Shown piece after piece: positions 46,525 through 59,345 of a stretch of 64,000 nucleotides of DNA. Position numbers and translations under genes: made by a program. Numbering within the stretch: the stretch's first letter is position 1; each line of letters starts with the position of its first letter. Under the pieces are notes generated by a model. The model had not been told where the DNA came from and made no database searches. It saw only the letters and a program-made list of their open reading frames with translations. The stretch is taken from contig OX485808.1 in NCBI GenBank assembly GCA_950295325.1, positions 3,596,501 to 3,660,500 of the forward strand, written 5' to 3'. This stretch comes from Polytrichum commune. Lineage: Eukaryota > Streptophyta > Polytrichopsida > Polytrichales > Polytrichaceae.

Positions 46525-49500
46525 GAAGCGAAGCTTGAGTAAGTTGTTGGATGATGTAGAACGTAACGGATTTACTTGCGAAACGCTTCCACTCTTTGTG
46601 ACAATTTTAGAGCATTGAGTAACTCTAAATAGCAAGGGATGCTAGATTTTGTAATCGGTGTAGTGGTCCCAAGGGAAAGTGGCCCTAGTGTGGGCACTTT
46701 GCGATCCACATGCAAGTTTGGCCGTTGGATCAAATGGGAGTTGTCTCATCCAGTTAACAAGTGCGGTATCACAAAGATTGCCATTTAAAGTTTCAGAAGC
46801 GGAGTTGAGATGCGAAACTTATGAAAGATCAAAAGTGAAGATTATCTTTCTTTTTAAGGGATCTCATAGGCCCTCCTAATTGTTTACTTTACAAAGCGTA
46901 TAAAGATCTCTATATACTACGCACATAATCGAATTTCAACAAGTCGCGTGTCTTTTTGGTGTTCATTCATAAGTACCAACTAAGGTAAGTAACCTTTCTT
47001 TTGATTGTGCAATCTAAGGTTCACACTAACCATATACCATTCAAATACAAATGTTTAATTGAGATGAACATGAGACCTAAACATGAGCAAAAGGAGTGGT
47101 TGAAACAATCTAGAAACCATCCAAAGTGGTGTCAAAGGGGTCAGAGTGAATTGCTCACAACCAAATTATGGTTGCACAAGACATTAAGGGTTAAGGGTTA
47201 GTATCCAACCGACATTAAACCTCCCTCTTGAAGCTTTTGGTGGGAGGGAGGGATCTTGGACTAGGATAAGGTCTCGAGCAGTTATGAACCAAATTTCTAA
47301 ATTTGACCCAAAAAAACGATGTATGCCTTGTACGAATTCCCAAAAACATTGCCCTTGTATTCTTGAAGGTTGCCTTGTCCACAAAACCCATTTGAATGCA
47401 TCTCTCCTTCAAGGTTCAAAACAAACTTGAGTGCTTCTTGTTCATGTGCTATAAAACTAAGGTTGTAAGGCTACCAAGCAAAAACTTTTTGAAGCAAATT
47501 TGTGGACATTGATTTAAGTTCGCATCATGTTATGGTTGTTAAGATAAATATCCATTCATTCAAAATTACATGACTTTTGGTGTATAGCCTTTAGGTATTA
47601 TGACTGCATGCTAGTTTATGGTGTCTCAGAATATGAAAGTTTATAATGACTATTTGTGGATAATTTGGAAGAAACATTATTATTAACAAAAAATGATCTA
47701 ATCAATGACAATTATGAGTGATTTTAACTAATGGTGTACTTGACAATGATCGATGTATTTGTGACAAGTGTGATTCAATTGTAATTTGAAGTCCATTTCT
47801 TATTAATTATGAACATTCAATTCCGTTCACGTAAGTTTTGGACATTGATGCCAATTCATGTGTAGATTGTTGAACTTTCTTCTATAAAAGTTTGTTATGG
47901 CAAAAATCAAGAAGTGAAATTTAGACATACAAACCAATTTTCATCAAGAATTTGATGATTCCGTATTTTTATTGCATTCAACCTACAAAACCATTCAATG
48001 GTTGCACACTGATGCTCAACACATTTGTAACAAAATATGAGGATTTCTTCTTATGAAAATGAAATTGAAAAGCTTAAAACATAATACTCGTTCAAGGTTG
48101 ATACACCATAAATATTACACCAGTGTTCAACACAACACTGCCACTACCAAAACACTCCTCGCCCTTAAAAATCCTACGAAGAAGTTTACAAACTAATGGA
48201 AAATTTCTCACAAATTTCTATCCGATACCCAACTCACATCGTACTAGATAAAAGGAAACTCGGAAAGAAGCAAGCCTTGATCCCATTAGACTAACCAACT
48301 CCTCCCACCCAATGTTACATATGTATTGATTACAAACCACTAACTATTAAACAAGTCCACCTACTGAAAGTATGCATTAAGCTACCCATGCCCCCACCCC
48401 CATGACACGGTCATGGATGTGTGCACACATCAACATTCCTTTCTCTTTTCCTTTTCTTGGTACACCATGGATATGATGGATGAAATTCATCCCAAATGCG
48501 CTCTTAAGACTATCAAAACTTAGTGTGCCCCCTTCACAACATAGTCCATTTCCACAAATTTGGCAGTTGGTAGGAGATAAGGAACAAGATCATTTCACAC
48601 ATATAGACCAATGTTGGATTGGTATATAGGTGACAACATGGTATCAATAATCAACATCAATAATGGTAGCAAAGAACCTACCCATGGCTATCAAAATTGT
48701 AATACCAATCAAATATTGATATATGGTGGCATCTCAAGGTGAGAGAATCTTTGTGTACCCTATATATTATTTGGGTCAATGCCATTATAAACCATATTAA
48801 TACTACGACAATTTTACCTAGTTATGGAGGTTCTTGCATGGCATACAAGCCCAAATGGCATCAAACACAAAACATCCATAGCCAGTTGGTATAAAATATG
48901 TGAAAAATCTCATAATGGATACATGAATGGTTTATTACCATTTTCTTAATATGGACACTAGTTCAACTTCAGTGGTGTAGACCTCAAGTGCTATAAAGGC
49001 ATGTCTATATTGATTGCATCGCAACTTATTGACAAAAATGAAATGCTTCAAAAACACATGTTTGGGTAGACATTAGACTTATCATTTAATTCAAACAAAA
49101 TTTTGGTGCAGAGTTGGTTGTTTTGTATTTAAAAACACCAATCCATGTTTGGTAAAGTTTTGGTGCATGCGTGAAGTTGGTGTCTTGGTTTGAATGAAAA
49201 ACATTCTAAATTGGCTTATTGGGGGCCAAGCTCATTTCAATACCTTTTAACGTACCAAAAATGAGTTTGACCCTCAATGAAATGACAGGAAAATTTCTCA
49301 TGATAAACTTGCTAGAAATGACACTTGAAGCCCACTTCTTTCCAAGTGACCTATCAACAAAATTCACGTGTGAAGCAACCCCACTAACAATGGCCTAGAC
49401 GGTTTTCGCCAATTGCCATTCTCGAGAGCCAAGGCCCCCAACGAGATAGAAGGCAAAGGTGTAACTTAAACCGGGGGAGTCACGGAATTATAGACCAACC

Positions 49501-51424
49501 AATGCCATACAAGTGTGTTGCTCTCTCACCTCGTGACGAAGTTTAGAACGTCACGAACCGCCTTTAAAAAAGAAATTAACTTGTGGTCGAGTGACTTAGA
49601 ATTGCGTGTTTTGTGCTCAAGGAAGTTAGCACCTCTAAAGCAAATCGTCATCTAGAGTAGGCCCTAGCTTTTCCTCTAGAAGGTTTAGGCCGCGCAAGAT
49701 CTTATCTCAAAGTGTTGATGAATATCGAACCCTCTCGAATGTTCGTGGGTGTTCGAATGTTCTCTTTGGTGAATATAATTAACCTAGAAGTCATCGCTAA
49801 CACTCTTCTCCATGTTAGACCTTTACATATAGGATGTGAAGAGAACTCTTTCACATTGGACCCTCGTAAAATGTGATTTAATTTTTGTATACTCTTTGCT
49901 TTGCCATAATTTGTGTCAAAGTGTAATTTCCACTTACAATTGTACATTTACTTATTCATCAAAACCCGGTGATATTCACAACACTTACCAAGGAGGAAGA
50001 TGAACAAGGGGAGGGGAGGTTGAACATGTTGATTACTATTGTAAAGTTGGGGTTGCTATTTATGGTTAAACTAACCCCTAATTTGGTTTCAAAGACCTCA
50101 AATAAGTCTAGTAAGTTAGTTTGGGATGAATCAACAACCGACCTATAGGGGGTCGGTTTCTATTATAATCCCCTTGGTAGATGTTAGGAAACCAAATCAA
50201 CCAAAACATCATAAAATCTTCTCATTTTTTTCTTTCTAAGAACATGCTTTGCCAAACCAAGGATAAGGTACAATTTACTAGATGTAATACTTCCTTGGGC
50301 CAAGGCCGTATTGAAACCTTGATATGCCATAACCATGCCGCCTTGGAGGCACTTTGCATCATGATCTCTTGGTCTTGGGATCCTAGCGTAAAGACCGAGG
50401 GACCAATGCAATGCTCTTGAGTCTTGACCAATGGGATCGCTCAGTTTTAGATTTTCCTAGTTGGGCTTGTACTACTCTTGTCCATTGTGCTACTATATGT
50501 CGCTTGACCTATTTGGGTGACCACCTCCTTTAGAAGTTGACCCTTTCTTATTTGAGCTATAACTCATACACCTTTATTTGTCCTTATTCATTTCCCTAAG
50601 AACTTGGAAACCTTTTATAACCATGTTAAAATTGTTAATTAAGTGGTTCCTCATGGTTAAATTGATCAGGTTACCATATCTCCAAAGGCATGGCTTTAAC
50701 CCTTAAAAACTTGAGCCAAACATGTATTATGAAATATGATAGAGTTGAAATATGAAATATGAATTGGAGTTGGCATACAAGGAAAAAAAAAGAAAAGAGA
50801 AAATTTTAGACCACATCCACATAGTTGGAATAAAGATCATAATCCTTGATCTCCACCAAAGTAGTTTAAAAGAATTTCCCTCTATAACATGATTTTTTTT
50901 AGGAGGAATTAAAATCACTCCATCTTTATTATGATTCGCTAAAAGTGTGCATTTCATAACTTGGTGAAAAAAATTTAACAAATATTCATGGCGTTGACCT
51001 TGTTTATTTTGTAAAAAAGAAGATTTTAGTTCCCATCATTTTAAAGTCCATACCTTAGAGTCAATTTGCTATAGATTGTGGACAATGTTACTAGTTCAAA
51101 GGGGAAAAAATAGGAAATAAAATTCAAATTTTCCTTGAGAAAAATATCGTTGAAATCCGCTCGCAACCATTTTTGGCTTTTATGGTCATTTAGGGGCTAA
51201 GGTATGTACACCTACCAAAATCCAACACTATGCACCAACTTAATATATTAAGGAGATTCAACTATATAATTGTGGCAAATAGTGATCATTTTAGATTCAA
51301 CGTTGAATTTGGGTATGTCTATTCTTAAAGGCATTTGTAAGACTTGTTTATCATGTAAATGGCACCTAGGTTTATGCATGAAAAGTTTCAAACTATTACT
51401 TAGGATCGAATGATGGATTCATAT
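46525..51424. other. Unassigned intergenic DNA
   Basis: No gene, RNA or well-bounded element. 50080-50165 resembles the interior of element E (GATGAATCAACAACCGACCT). Several 60-80-codon open stretches have no family likeness. Confidence 0.4.
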
Positions 51425-51600
51425 GAAACAAAATTGATTTTAAAATCTAGGAAGCCGAGAAGGCTAATTAAACTGAAAGTATATCATGATGGTTTCAAAT
51501 CAGTTAATTCTCTAGAGTGGCGGAGTGCGGTAGCCTCCGTAAGGTAGAAACTAATGTCAACTATATGAAACAATAAAGAGGAGGTTGAGCCCTCATTATA
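51425..51600 (-). mobile_element. Degraded 3' end of LINE family D, copy 4
   Basis: Shares AGAGTGGCGGAGTGCGGTAG and GGAAGCCGAGAAGGCTAA-like phrases with the copies at 24375 and 54795. No readable coding part. Confidence 0.6.
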
Positions 51601-53634
51601 GTTACCTTATTTGAGAACTTTCGCGGAGAGTGTCACAAGGAGGGGTGAAATTACTTTGAAAATGAATGGCACTTCATGAGTGCATTGGATTCTCATGAAC
51701 TATGCCCCAAGTGGCGACGAATTTGGACGACTTGCATGGGATTGATGTCCACCACACACTCAACATGTCAAATAGTTACTTGAGGTTTTTTTTTCCTCGG
51801 ACCTTTATGGCCACATTTGGGCACATTGGAATCCCAAATCGAAATGTATATGACATTTGGTAACATATTTAACTTACGCTTTACACTCTTTTTCGTGTTA
51901 TCCACAATTGTACAGATTCATATTTGGAGTTGTACCAAACTTTTTGACCAAAGTCCGTATGTTTGGCATGAAATTTGTGTAGAATGTGACAAAATCATCA
52001 AGCTTTACCACTAAAGGTCTAGACGTCTGTTTTTATTGGGGCAATCATCTCTACTGAACATATCATCATACAAATTTGCAGTACGGTTTTATGATTTTGG
52101 AACATGTGAACAGTTGAAATTTTGTGTAAACAAGATACAATCCTAGCTTTGCAAAGACGTCATCTGTACGATATATGTATCACTAGAAATTTACATTTTC
52201 TTTTATAAGTTGTTGAATTGGGATGAATGTTTTCATATGATTTGGGGTAGTTCACCCTGGCCTTCAGGGATCACAAACAACCCAAGGTTACGAACGTCTC
52301 ACAATGTCCAAGATGGATACGGATCCAAAACCAAACCACTTGCCACTTACCTTTACAAAAAACCTCTTGCATTCCACTTGCAAATGGGATCCCTTGACCC
52401 ATTCAAATCCTACGTGGCAACTCGCAATCCTTGCCACCAACTCCTCCACTCCATCCCCGGTGCAACTTGGGAGCCATGCACATATCTCCTTCCCCATTTC
52501 CCCCCTTCATACAAACTAGTTTGAGGAAAAGGGGAAAATAAAAGAGACAAAGAGAGGGCAAGGCAATGGGATTTGGCCTACATAGTCTCTTCTCTCTCTC
52601 TCTTCCGCTTTTCCGCCAAGGAACGGTAGGTTAGCTAGCCAATAGGTTGGGACATAATAAGTCGCCCTACGGCCGGTAAAAGAGAGAGAGAGCTCGTTCC
52701 GTACCCAAGCGGAGGAGGTTATTGGGGCCCTCCTTGCCTTGCCTTGCCCACTTTGCATTCGAAAGTGTGTGTTATTGGAGAGTAGGTAGCAAGGGGTTTG
52801 AAAGTGAGGTCGGGTTTTGGCTCCTTGCCCCACCAACATAAGTCATCTTAAAATAAGAGGGGATGATGAGGGAGGGGTTGAATGTCTTGCCCGCAAGCCC
52901 AAGATTGACTACCCAAAGAGTCACCGTAGGGTCCAACTATTCCAACTTGTAATGAACTTTAGTCAAGAGAAAGTTTTGTAATATCATAACTTCCGGAGGT
53001 CAAATTGTCATGTAGGAAGCAATATGTTGAAATCCATCATAAGTAAACTCCTAATTAATATTGTGATGATTGCATTATTAGCTTATATTGCTTTATCATG
53101 TGTCACTCTATAAAGGATTGAAGCAAATTGTAACATAAATACAATGCATAAGCTATGAGATAATTACAGTATATACCATAAGGTGTAACTTTTAACGTAG
53201 TTCTACACCACCTATGGAAAGTTTTGAACTAGCTTTTCTTTTTTGAGATGGGTCGTTGTTTAGGTCATCTTGGAATGCATGTTTTTCATTTGTGATCACA
53301 CAAAACAAAAACAAGAAACATAAAATTTATGATGGGTAGTTGGTGTGTTATTTAAGACATTATCTCGGGGAAATCCTTATTAGTTTGATGTTCGTTCCAA
53401 TCCAAAGCAAAGACCAATTTTCTGAAATTCTCAAAAGATAATTATTTGCCTTCAATGTATTTCACATGTTTGCTGAAAATATTCAGCATGTTAAGTGCAA
53501 AATTTATTCCTTTGATACTAATTAAAAGTTGAATAATTGAAATATTTATTCTCAATATGACACAACACCACAATTCCATTCCACTATCATATAGTGAAAT
53601 TTTAAGAGGACAATGGATGCTACACCTTTTTAAG
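51601..53634. other. Unassigned intergenic DNA
   Basis: No gene recognised. CT/GA-rich microsatellites near 52590 and 52685. Confidence 0.4.
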
Positions 53635-53642
53635 GATATAGT
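53635..53642. repeat. Left target-site duplication of hAT-like element G1
   Basis: GATATAGT; its partner at 54321-54328 is GATTTAGT, one mismatch. Confidence 0.6.
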
Positions 53643-54320
53643 CTTTGGGGAGGTGGGGGGGGGGGGGGGAGGGGGCACTTGCAAAAAACATAGGAACTAC
53701 ATGTGACACAATATATGGTCTAATATGTAAATTGTGGCTAGAATTGGTAAAGAAATTACATATATTATAGGGTGCCCTAGGTGTGTGGAATATCATTATA
53801 TGTAATACAACATTTGACATAAAATTACTTAAGTGGCACACATAAAGTACCATGGAAATCAGGAGTTGGATATGAAGAATTGTAGACCTTGCATTTCAAT
53901 TATGGAGAATGAATGAATAATTATTGATTTTCTTTTGTGAAGAATCAAGTGATGGATGAAATCACTTGTGAAACCACCACCCTCAACAACTTCTACATCA
54001 AGTTTTCATTGTTTTTTGTCTTCATAAGAACTTTAGCCCAATGAACAATGCTTATAGTTTATATTACATTTTTTGGACTTGGAGATTTGGGGATTTTAGG
54101 AATTCGTTTTTACATCAAATAATATAGGGTAACAGTAAATCAATCAAATAACAATATATAAGTATCCATAGGGGTGCTCATAGTCACAAGAATTTACTAT
54201 CATTTATGAAAAATCAACATGCTTTGTAATCCATTTTATTCAATGAATATCCCCCATAGATTACTATGTTATTGCATGTAGATACTTATTCTAAGAAGGT
54301 TTGCCCCCCCCCCCTCCAAG
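53643..54320. mobile_element. Non-autonomous hAT-like element G1 with G/C-run termini
   Basis: Left end CTTTGGGGAGG then a long G-run and GGGCACTTGC; right end ...TTTGCC, a C-run and CTCCAAG. Body matches G2 at 55227 (ACATAGGAACTAC, TAGGGTGCCCTAGG, TATATGTAATACAACATTTG). Flanked by a near-perfect 8-bp duplication. 678 bp, no transposase. Confidence 0.75.
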
Positions 54321-54328
54321 GATTTAGT
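54321..54328. repeat. Right target-site duplication of hAT-like element G1
   Basis: GATTTAGT, partner of 53635-53642. Confidence 0.6.
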
Positions 54329-54794
54329 GAGTTACAAGTTAATTACGGAATGGGTCAATGACATATTGCTTCTTATTGTGTTAGTTTGTGTGACTCACGC
54401 TAACTTATAGGTTAGAGTAGGTTTGGGTGTATGGATTAATTGAGCTTCAAACTAAACCTAAAAAGCATGCAACCATTATGATTGATTTTTCTATTCAAAT
54501 GTGCTCATCTCATTAATTAATAATTTAATTCATCACGTGCTATAGATATGAATATAACATGCACTTCTCTTTTGAATATAATGCCGTCATATCAACAATC
54601 AAGGGATTCTTGCTATAAATGATATATTCCTAGCGGTGTATAATTGCTTACCGTAGATTGGAAAAGCCTTAACATTACATGTCTTATCAAGCATCTTATG
54701 GTGTACCAAAAAAAAAGCCATGGTTGGATACCCATGTGCTTCACTTCACGTGATCGACATCACAAATGGCTTTGAGAAAGGTTTTATTGACGGA
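54329..54794. other. Unassigned intergenic DNA
   Basis: AT-rich, no gene or clear repeat. Confidence 0.45.
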
Positions 54795-55075
54795 ATGAAA
54801 TTGATTTCAAAGTCCAGGAAGTCAAAAGGCTAACGAGACTGAAAGTACATCATGACGGTTTCAAACCATATAAATTTTTAGAGTGGCGGAGTGTGGAAGT
54901 CTCCGTGAGGTAGAGGCTAATGTCAACTTGATGGCATTATTGAGAGAAGGACTTGAGGCTCCTTAATACTAAATTCTCAAATAGTGATGGAGACTTATCT
55001 TTAATGGGTTATATAGGGGACACTCCAGTACAAAGTGTGCCTCATTTTTAACTGCATTATAAGAGAAAAAGTGGC
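54795..55075 (-). mobile_element. Degraded 3' end of LINE family D, copy 5
   Basis: Closest relative of copy 1: shares AGAGTGGCGGAGTG, GAGGTAGAGGCTAATGTC, ATTCTCAAATA and TATATAGGGGACACTCC. Minus-strand coding remnants only. Confidence 0.6.
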
Positions 55076-55218
55076 ATAATATATTAATGAGAGCTTAGGT
55101 TTTGTGTGTAGCATCAGGCCTTGATGTTTAAGCTTGCTCTCTTTGGTGGACAACAATAACAAGCAGTGAATGTAGTTATAGACACCTTCCATACGTAACT
55201 AACCTCGTATTTTGTGGT

Positions 55219-55226
55219 GTTGCATG
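55219..55226. repeat. Left target-site duplication of hAT-like element G2
   Basis: GTTGCATG, identical to 56053-56060. Confidence 0.8.
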
Positions 55227-56052
55227 CTCGGGGGGGGGGGGGGGGGGCACTGGCGAAAAACGTAGGAACTACGTGCGATAAAATATAGGGTCTTGTATAA
55301 AAATTTGGCGTAAAATTTGTAAAATTATTAGATGTAGTATAGGGTGCTCTGGGATTGTGAAACATGATTATATGTAATATAGCATTTGACAAAACATGAT
55401 TAAATTACCTAAGTGGTACATATAAAATAGCATGGAGAAAAAGCGATAGTTTCAAAAATTAAATACTTTGCCACCAAAATATAAAACCGGCCCCACTTTA
55501 GACCTTTCGGAAATTGCATAAATGGAAGAAAAGAAATGCCGGCTAATTGCCTAAATACATTAGGAAATGGGGGCTATCAACCGATAAATTTTGCACTCTC
55601 TAGGCCCACTCTCGGGTAAAAATTGAAAAATCCGAGCTACCTCCAGAAAGCTCGGCAATTAGCCGTTTCCTCTACAGAACTCCCCGGACTCTGCTCCCGC
55701 CCTCTCTCGCCCCCGCCTCCGTCAACCCTGGTTGGCAGACCTCGACTTGGTGCAAGAGTGGCACTCTGCTTCTCTGAGGCCCTGGAACAATCGGAGGATT
55801 CGGCTTCCAAACAATCAAAAACAATCAAGCAATCACCACCGGAAGCCTGGACATATAAGTAATATAGGGTACCATAAAATCAACCATCCAAGAATTTATA
55901 ATTACCAATAGGGTGCAAATAATCACAACAATTTACCATTATTTCAAAAATTAGCATCCCTTATAATCCTTTCTCATAGGTAAATAGCCCCCATTTTAAT
56001 AGGTCATTATCGCAGGTGTATGCAAAATATACAAGGGAGTGCCCCCCCCGAG
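55227..56052. mobile_element. Non-autonomous hAT-like element G2 with G/C-run termini
   Basis: Starts CTCGGGGGG (a run of about 18 G) then CACTGGCG; ends AGTGCCCCCCCCGAG. Terminal inverted repeats are therefore a G-run framed by CTC/GAG. An exact 8-bp duplication flanks it, the hAT signature. 826 bp; body homologous to G1 except for a more GC-rich insert at about 55620-55855. No transposase. Confidence 0.85.
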
Positions 56053-56060
56053 GTTGCATG
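56053..56060. repeat. Right target-site duplication of hAT-like element G2
   Basis: GTTGCATG, identical to 55219-55226. Confidence 0.8.
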
Positions 56061-57600
56061 GGTGCATGTGAGGCCACCCCCTACTAAAGAACTTTGAATT
56101 ATAATCAAAGATGAGGGAAGCTAAGATGTGAGCAGCTGAGCTAAATTTAGTAATTGTGCATAATTATATGGTCCACACTCTAAATTTGGCACTCTTTTGA
56201 TTGAAAAATTTCAATCATAAAGTACTAACATTTTGAATGAACAAGAGTGAAGTGGGAATATTACCATGGATACTTTAAAGAACTATCAGTGCATTATTGA
56301 TTTTTTTCCATAGCAATGCATACCAATACATGTCATTTTATTGACATTCTCAAACATGCGGCTAAACACAACACTTGGGACATTACTCAAACTCTATAAC
56401 ATTGGCAAGTTGGAGTAGTCACGTGACCTTATTTGTAGGTGTACATTGGAGTTTGAATGAACTTGTCATTGTTGTATTTCACATTGCACAAAAATCTATA
56501 CACATAATAAAGATGTTTGCAGGACACTCATTTCCTTCTTTTCTTTTCTTTTCCAAAGCTTGAGGGGACATATTTGTGAACTTCGGGCATGTGCAATGTG
56601 GGAAGTCATCAATTGTGATGTGGTAGGAGATGTCATGCTTGGAGGCAATGCCTCACCCCTTGGTGTTTTTTCCATTATACATGTGACCAAAGGGTCTTTA
56701 CCTAGGGGAGGCTATCTGAGTTTTCAAGTTGTAGACTTGTGCATAAATTTGCAATGAGACATTAAATGTGTAGAGAACATCCTTCGATCTTGCTCAAGAG
56801 CACATTTCAACTAAGCAACGCCCCAAAAGACCATTAAGGGTCACAAAAGCCTCAATTTGCTATCCAGAGTGCTTTCCAACATTTTCAAGCCATTATTGTT
56901 GGTTCTAAAAAAAATCAATTTTGCAAAAGATCTTTATAAACAATGCCTGAACATTGTCAAGGGCTTTCTCAAGAGTTTTGAAAAATGCCAAAAACTTGAA
57001 AAACACCCTTTTGGTGTTGAGAGGGGTTTTCCCAACATTTTAGAGACATTATTGTTATTTGAAAAAAAAATTAAAAAAATGATTAAAAATGACGCCCCAA
57101 ACACTTCCTGGGGCCTTCTTAGGGCTTATGAAAAATGCCCAAAAACTTGAAAAACACCCTATGGGTGATGAGATGGTGTTTTCCAACAGTCTGGACACTC
57201 CAAAGTTGGTTTTGTGCGTTTTTGTGGGGCCTTTTCTAACCATCACTTAATCATAATATGTGGTTTTTTTTTTGGAACTGGCCATCACCCTAGTTGCAAT
57301 GTTTTTGACCTCATTTCTTTTGGGATTGCCTTTGCAATTTAAAAGGGGTGTTTGTTGCCATCATTGCTAGGTTCGGTAGTGTATTTGGGAGGCAACCAAG
57401 GGGGTTTGATTGGGTTGGTGGTATGCACCTCCAACTAGCAACTGGATCTTATAATGGCTAGGAGGATCTGTTGAGGAGGGTTGGGGTGATGGTGCCCCAC
57501 AATTTCTCTTTTGTAATTGTTCTCGAGAAACCCTTAGATTTTTTATTTTATAACATATCTTAAAAACGCTTCACCCCTCATGTCCTTATAGTTCTTTAAG
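56061..57600. other. Unassigned intergenic DNA
   Basis: 56830-57220 contains repeated words such as AAAATGCC(C)AAAAACTTGA with AAACACCC (near 56985 and 57130), an internal direct repeat of about 145 bp. No gene recognised. Confidence 0.45.
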
Positions 57601-58176
57601 GGTTAAGGTATGTGGGCATTATTCAGTTCCTTTTCCATGATCTTCAACTACTACCAATTACATTCAAACAACAAAAAAAGTTGTGTTGCATTAGCAAATA
57701 TACGATGAAGCATCAACAAAAATCAACTTGAAAATCATACCTCCCATGATTTAGTAATGGTTACCGGAAGTGCACGACTTTTTCTTTCTTAATTGCATAC
57801 ACACGTCTCCCCAATTGTCTTCACTATTGAGCATGGAATAGTTAATAAAACTTAGACACGTAATCTTATCTCTTTAAAACATATATGTTTTTGTTGTTTG
57901 TTCTTTGATCCTCATCAAACCACACACCATCCAAACATAGAAGGCCAATCAAGAAAAGTAACCGAATAACACCCACCCACACACTCTCCTACTTTAAGGT
58001 GTGTCATGAACCCAAAGTCTCTTGGACCAGAAGCCTAACCAAGCAAACCCTTGAAAACACATACAAACTTCAAAACCGCGTAAAAAGAGCAGGCATTCAA
58101 CCACACACCATTCCAAACATAGAAATCAAATCAAGAAAAGGAACCAAATAACACCCACCCACACACATACCTTAAG
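57601..58176. mobile_element. MITE-like element K
   Basis: Left end GGTTAAGGTATGTGGGCATT (57601) and right end ...ACATACCTTAAG (58176) form inverted repeats that continue into a TTC(A/G)GTTCCTTTTC word. End-like relatives occur near 12148, 27640, 31960 and 51195. Its right part is caught in a tandem duplication. Confidence 0.6.
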
Positions 58177-58284
58177 ATTTGTCAAGGACCCAAAGTCTCT
58201 TGGACTGGAAGCCTAAACCACCTAAACAACACCCTTGGAAACCACATACAAACTTCACAACCGCGTTAAAAGAGTAGGCATTCA
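57920..58284 (+). repeat. Tandem duplication, period 181 bp
   Basis: CCACACACCAT at 57920 and 58101 start two copies that share AATAACACCCACCCACACAC, ACCCAAAGTCTCTTGGAC and CATACAAACTTCA(A/C)AACCGCG, each ending in an AGGCATTCA word. Confidence 0.85.
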
Positions 58285-58844
58285 TCGTAAAACCTTGTTT
58301 TTTTTTTTACAACACAATCGCCCCGTAAGTTTGCCCCTCCTCTCCATCTCCGCTTGGAGCCTCCCAATAAGTGTGGTGGATTGTGCCTTGTACTACTAGG
58401 GCATCCAATAAGTGAAGTTAGGATCCCATCTCAACATGGACACGGATCTTTGGGCGCAGCCCTTCCCTATCATTGAGTGGGCGTGTCAGAACCAAGGCCC
58501 GCAAAAAGCCAACCCAAGCTTTTGTATGTGTGTGTGTGTAAGGTAAATAAGGGCCCCAAAGGAGGGGGTGGCCGGCGAGGGGGCCGGCATTTTACCCCCC
58601 CCCCCCCTTTTCTCCCTCCGGCCCCCTTCCAAGACGACTCCATTGGGCAGTCTTTTGCGAGGTACCCCTTCATTGCTTCATTATGACGGTTTGAACTCTT
58701 TGTACCTACTCTCCCCCTCCCCCCCTTGACTTCGTTGCCCAATTGCTTGCATGCATGGGCCACAACGAGTGTATATATATTTTATACACACTTACACGTG
58801 TACACATACCCACTCACCCGCCCGCCCAAGGCGGCCGTGCCTAG
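58285..58844. other. Unassigned DNA with homopolymer tracts
   Basis: GC-rich block with a C-run at about 58597-58610 and palindromic GGCCGGC words near 58570-58590. No gene recognised. Confidence 0.45.
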
Positions 58845-59345
58845 CTAATTCTAATGGCTAGGGATTCGTGTTGGCGTCTTTGTGAACTCATCTCATGCAT
58901 CGTGGATGAAGGGGCTCCGGTGAAACAACATCCCTACAAGGTTGAGGGCCGGTTCGTTCCGATACGATCGTTGTTGGACTGATTTGGTTTCTTGATGTTG
59001 TTTTTGGAGTTGAATAGTCTAGATATGGTTGTTTATGTGGTGTAGTATATTTCACTGCGTTTTCATCTTCGCAATGGATGGGTGTATGTGGACGTCATGG
59101 ATCCTGTTGTGTTCGCGTAAATTGATCCATTGCGAAGGTGAAAACACATTGAATTGTATTTTAGTTCTTGAATGATTGTTTTTTGATGCTTTGATTGGGA
59201 GGAATAGAATAAGGGACCCCGTATTAGTCTAGCGCAGTCTAGATGGAACGAGTCGGCCCTCAACCTTGTAGGGGATATTTTTTGGTCATCCGTGATGGAT
59301 GAATTTACGAATCCACGAATCATGAGCCAATTCCAACTCACTAAT
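58845..59345. mobile_element. Foldback element with nested inverted repeats
   Basis: Outer arms: CTACAAGGTTGAGGGCCGGT region at 58929-58960 pairs with 59246-59278; weaker pairing extends outward to the GATTCGTG words near 58863 and 59320. Inner arms: 59053-59079 pairs with 59125-59151 (CTTCGCAATGGAT), 27 bp with three mismatches. No coding capacity. Confidence 0.7.
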
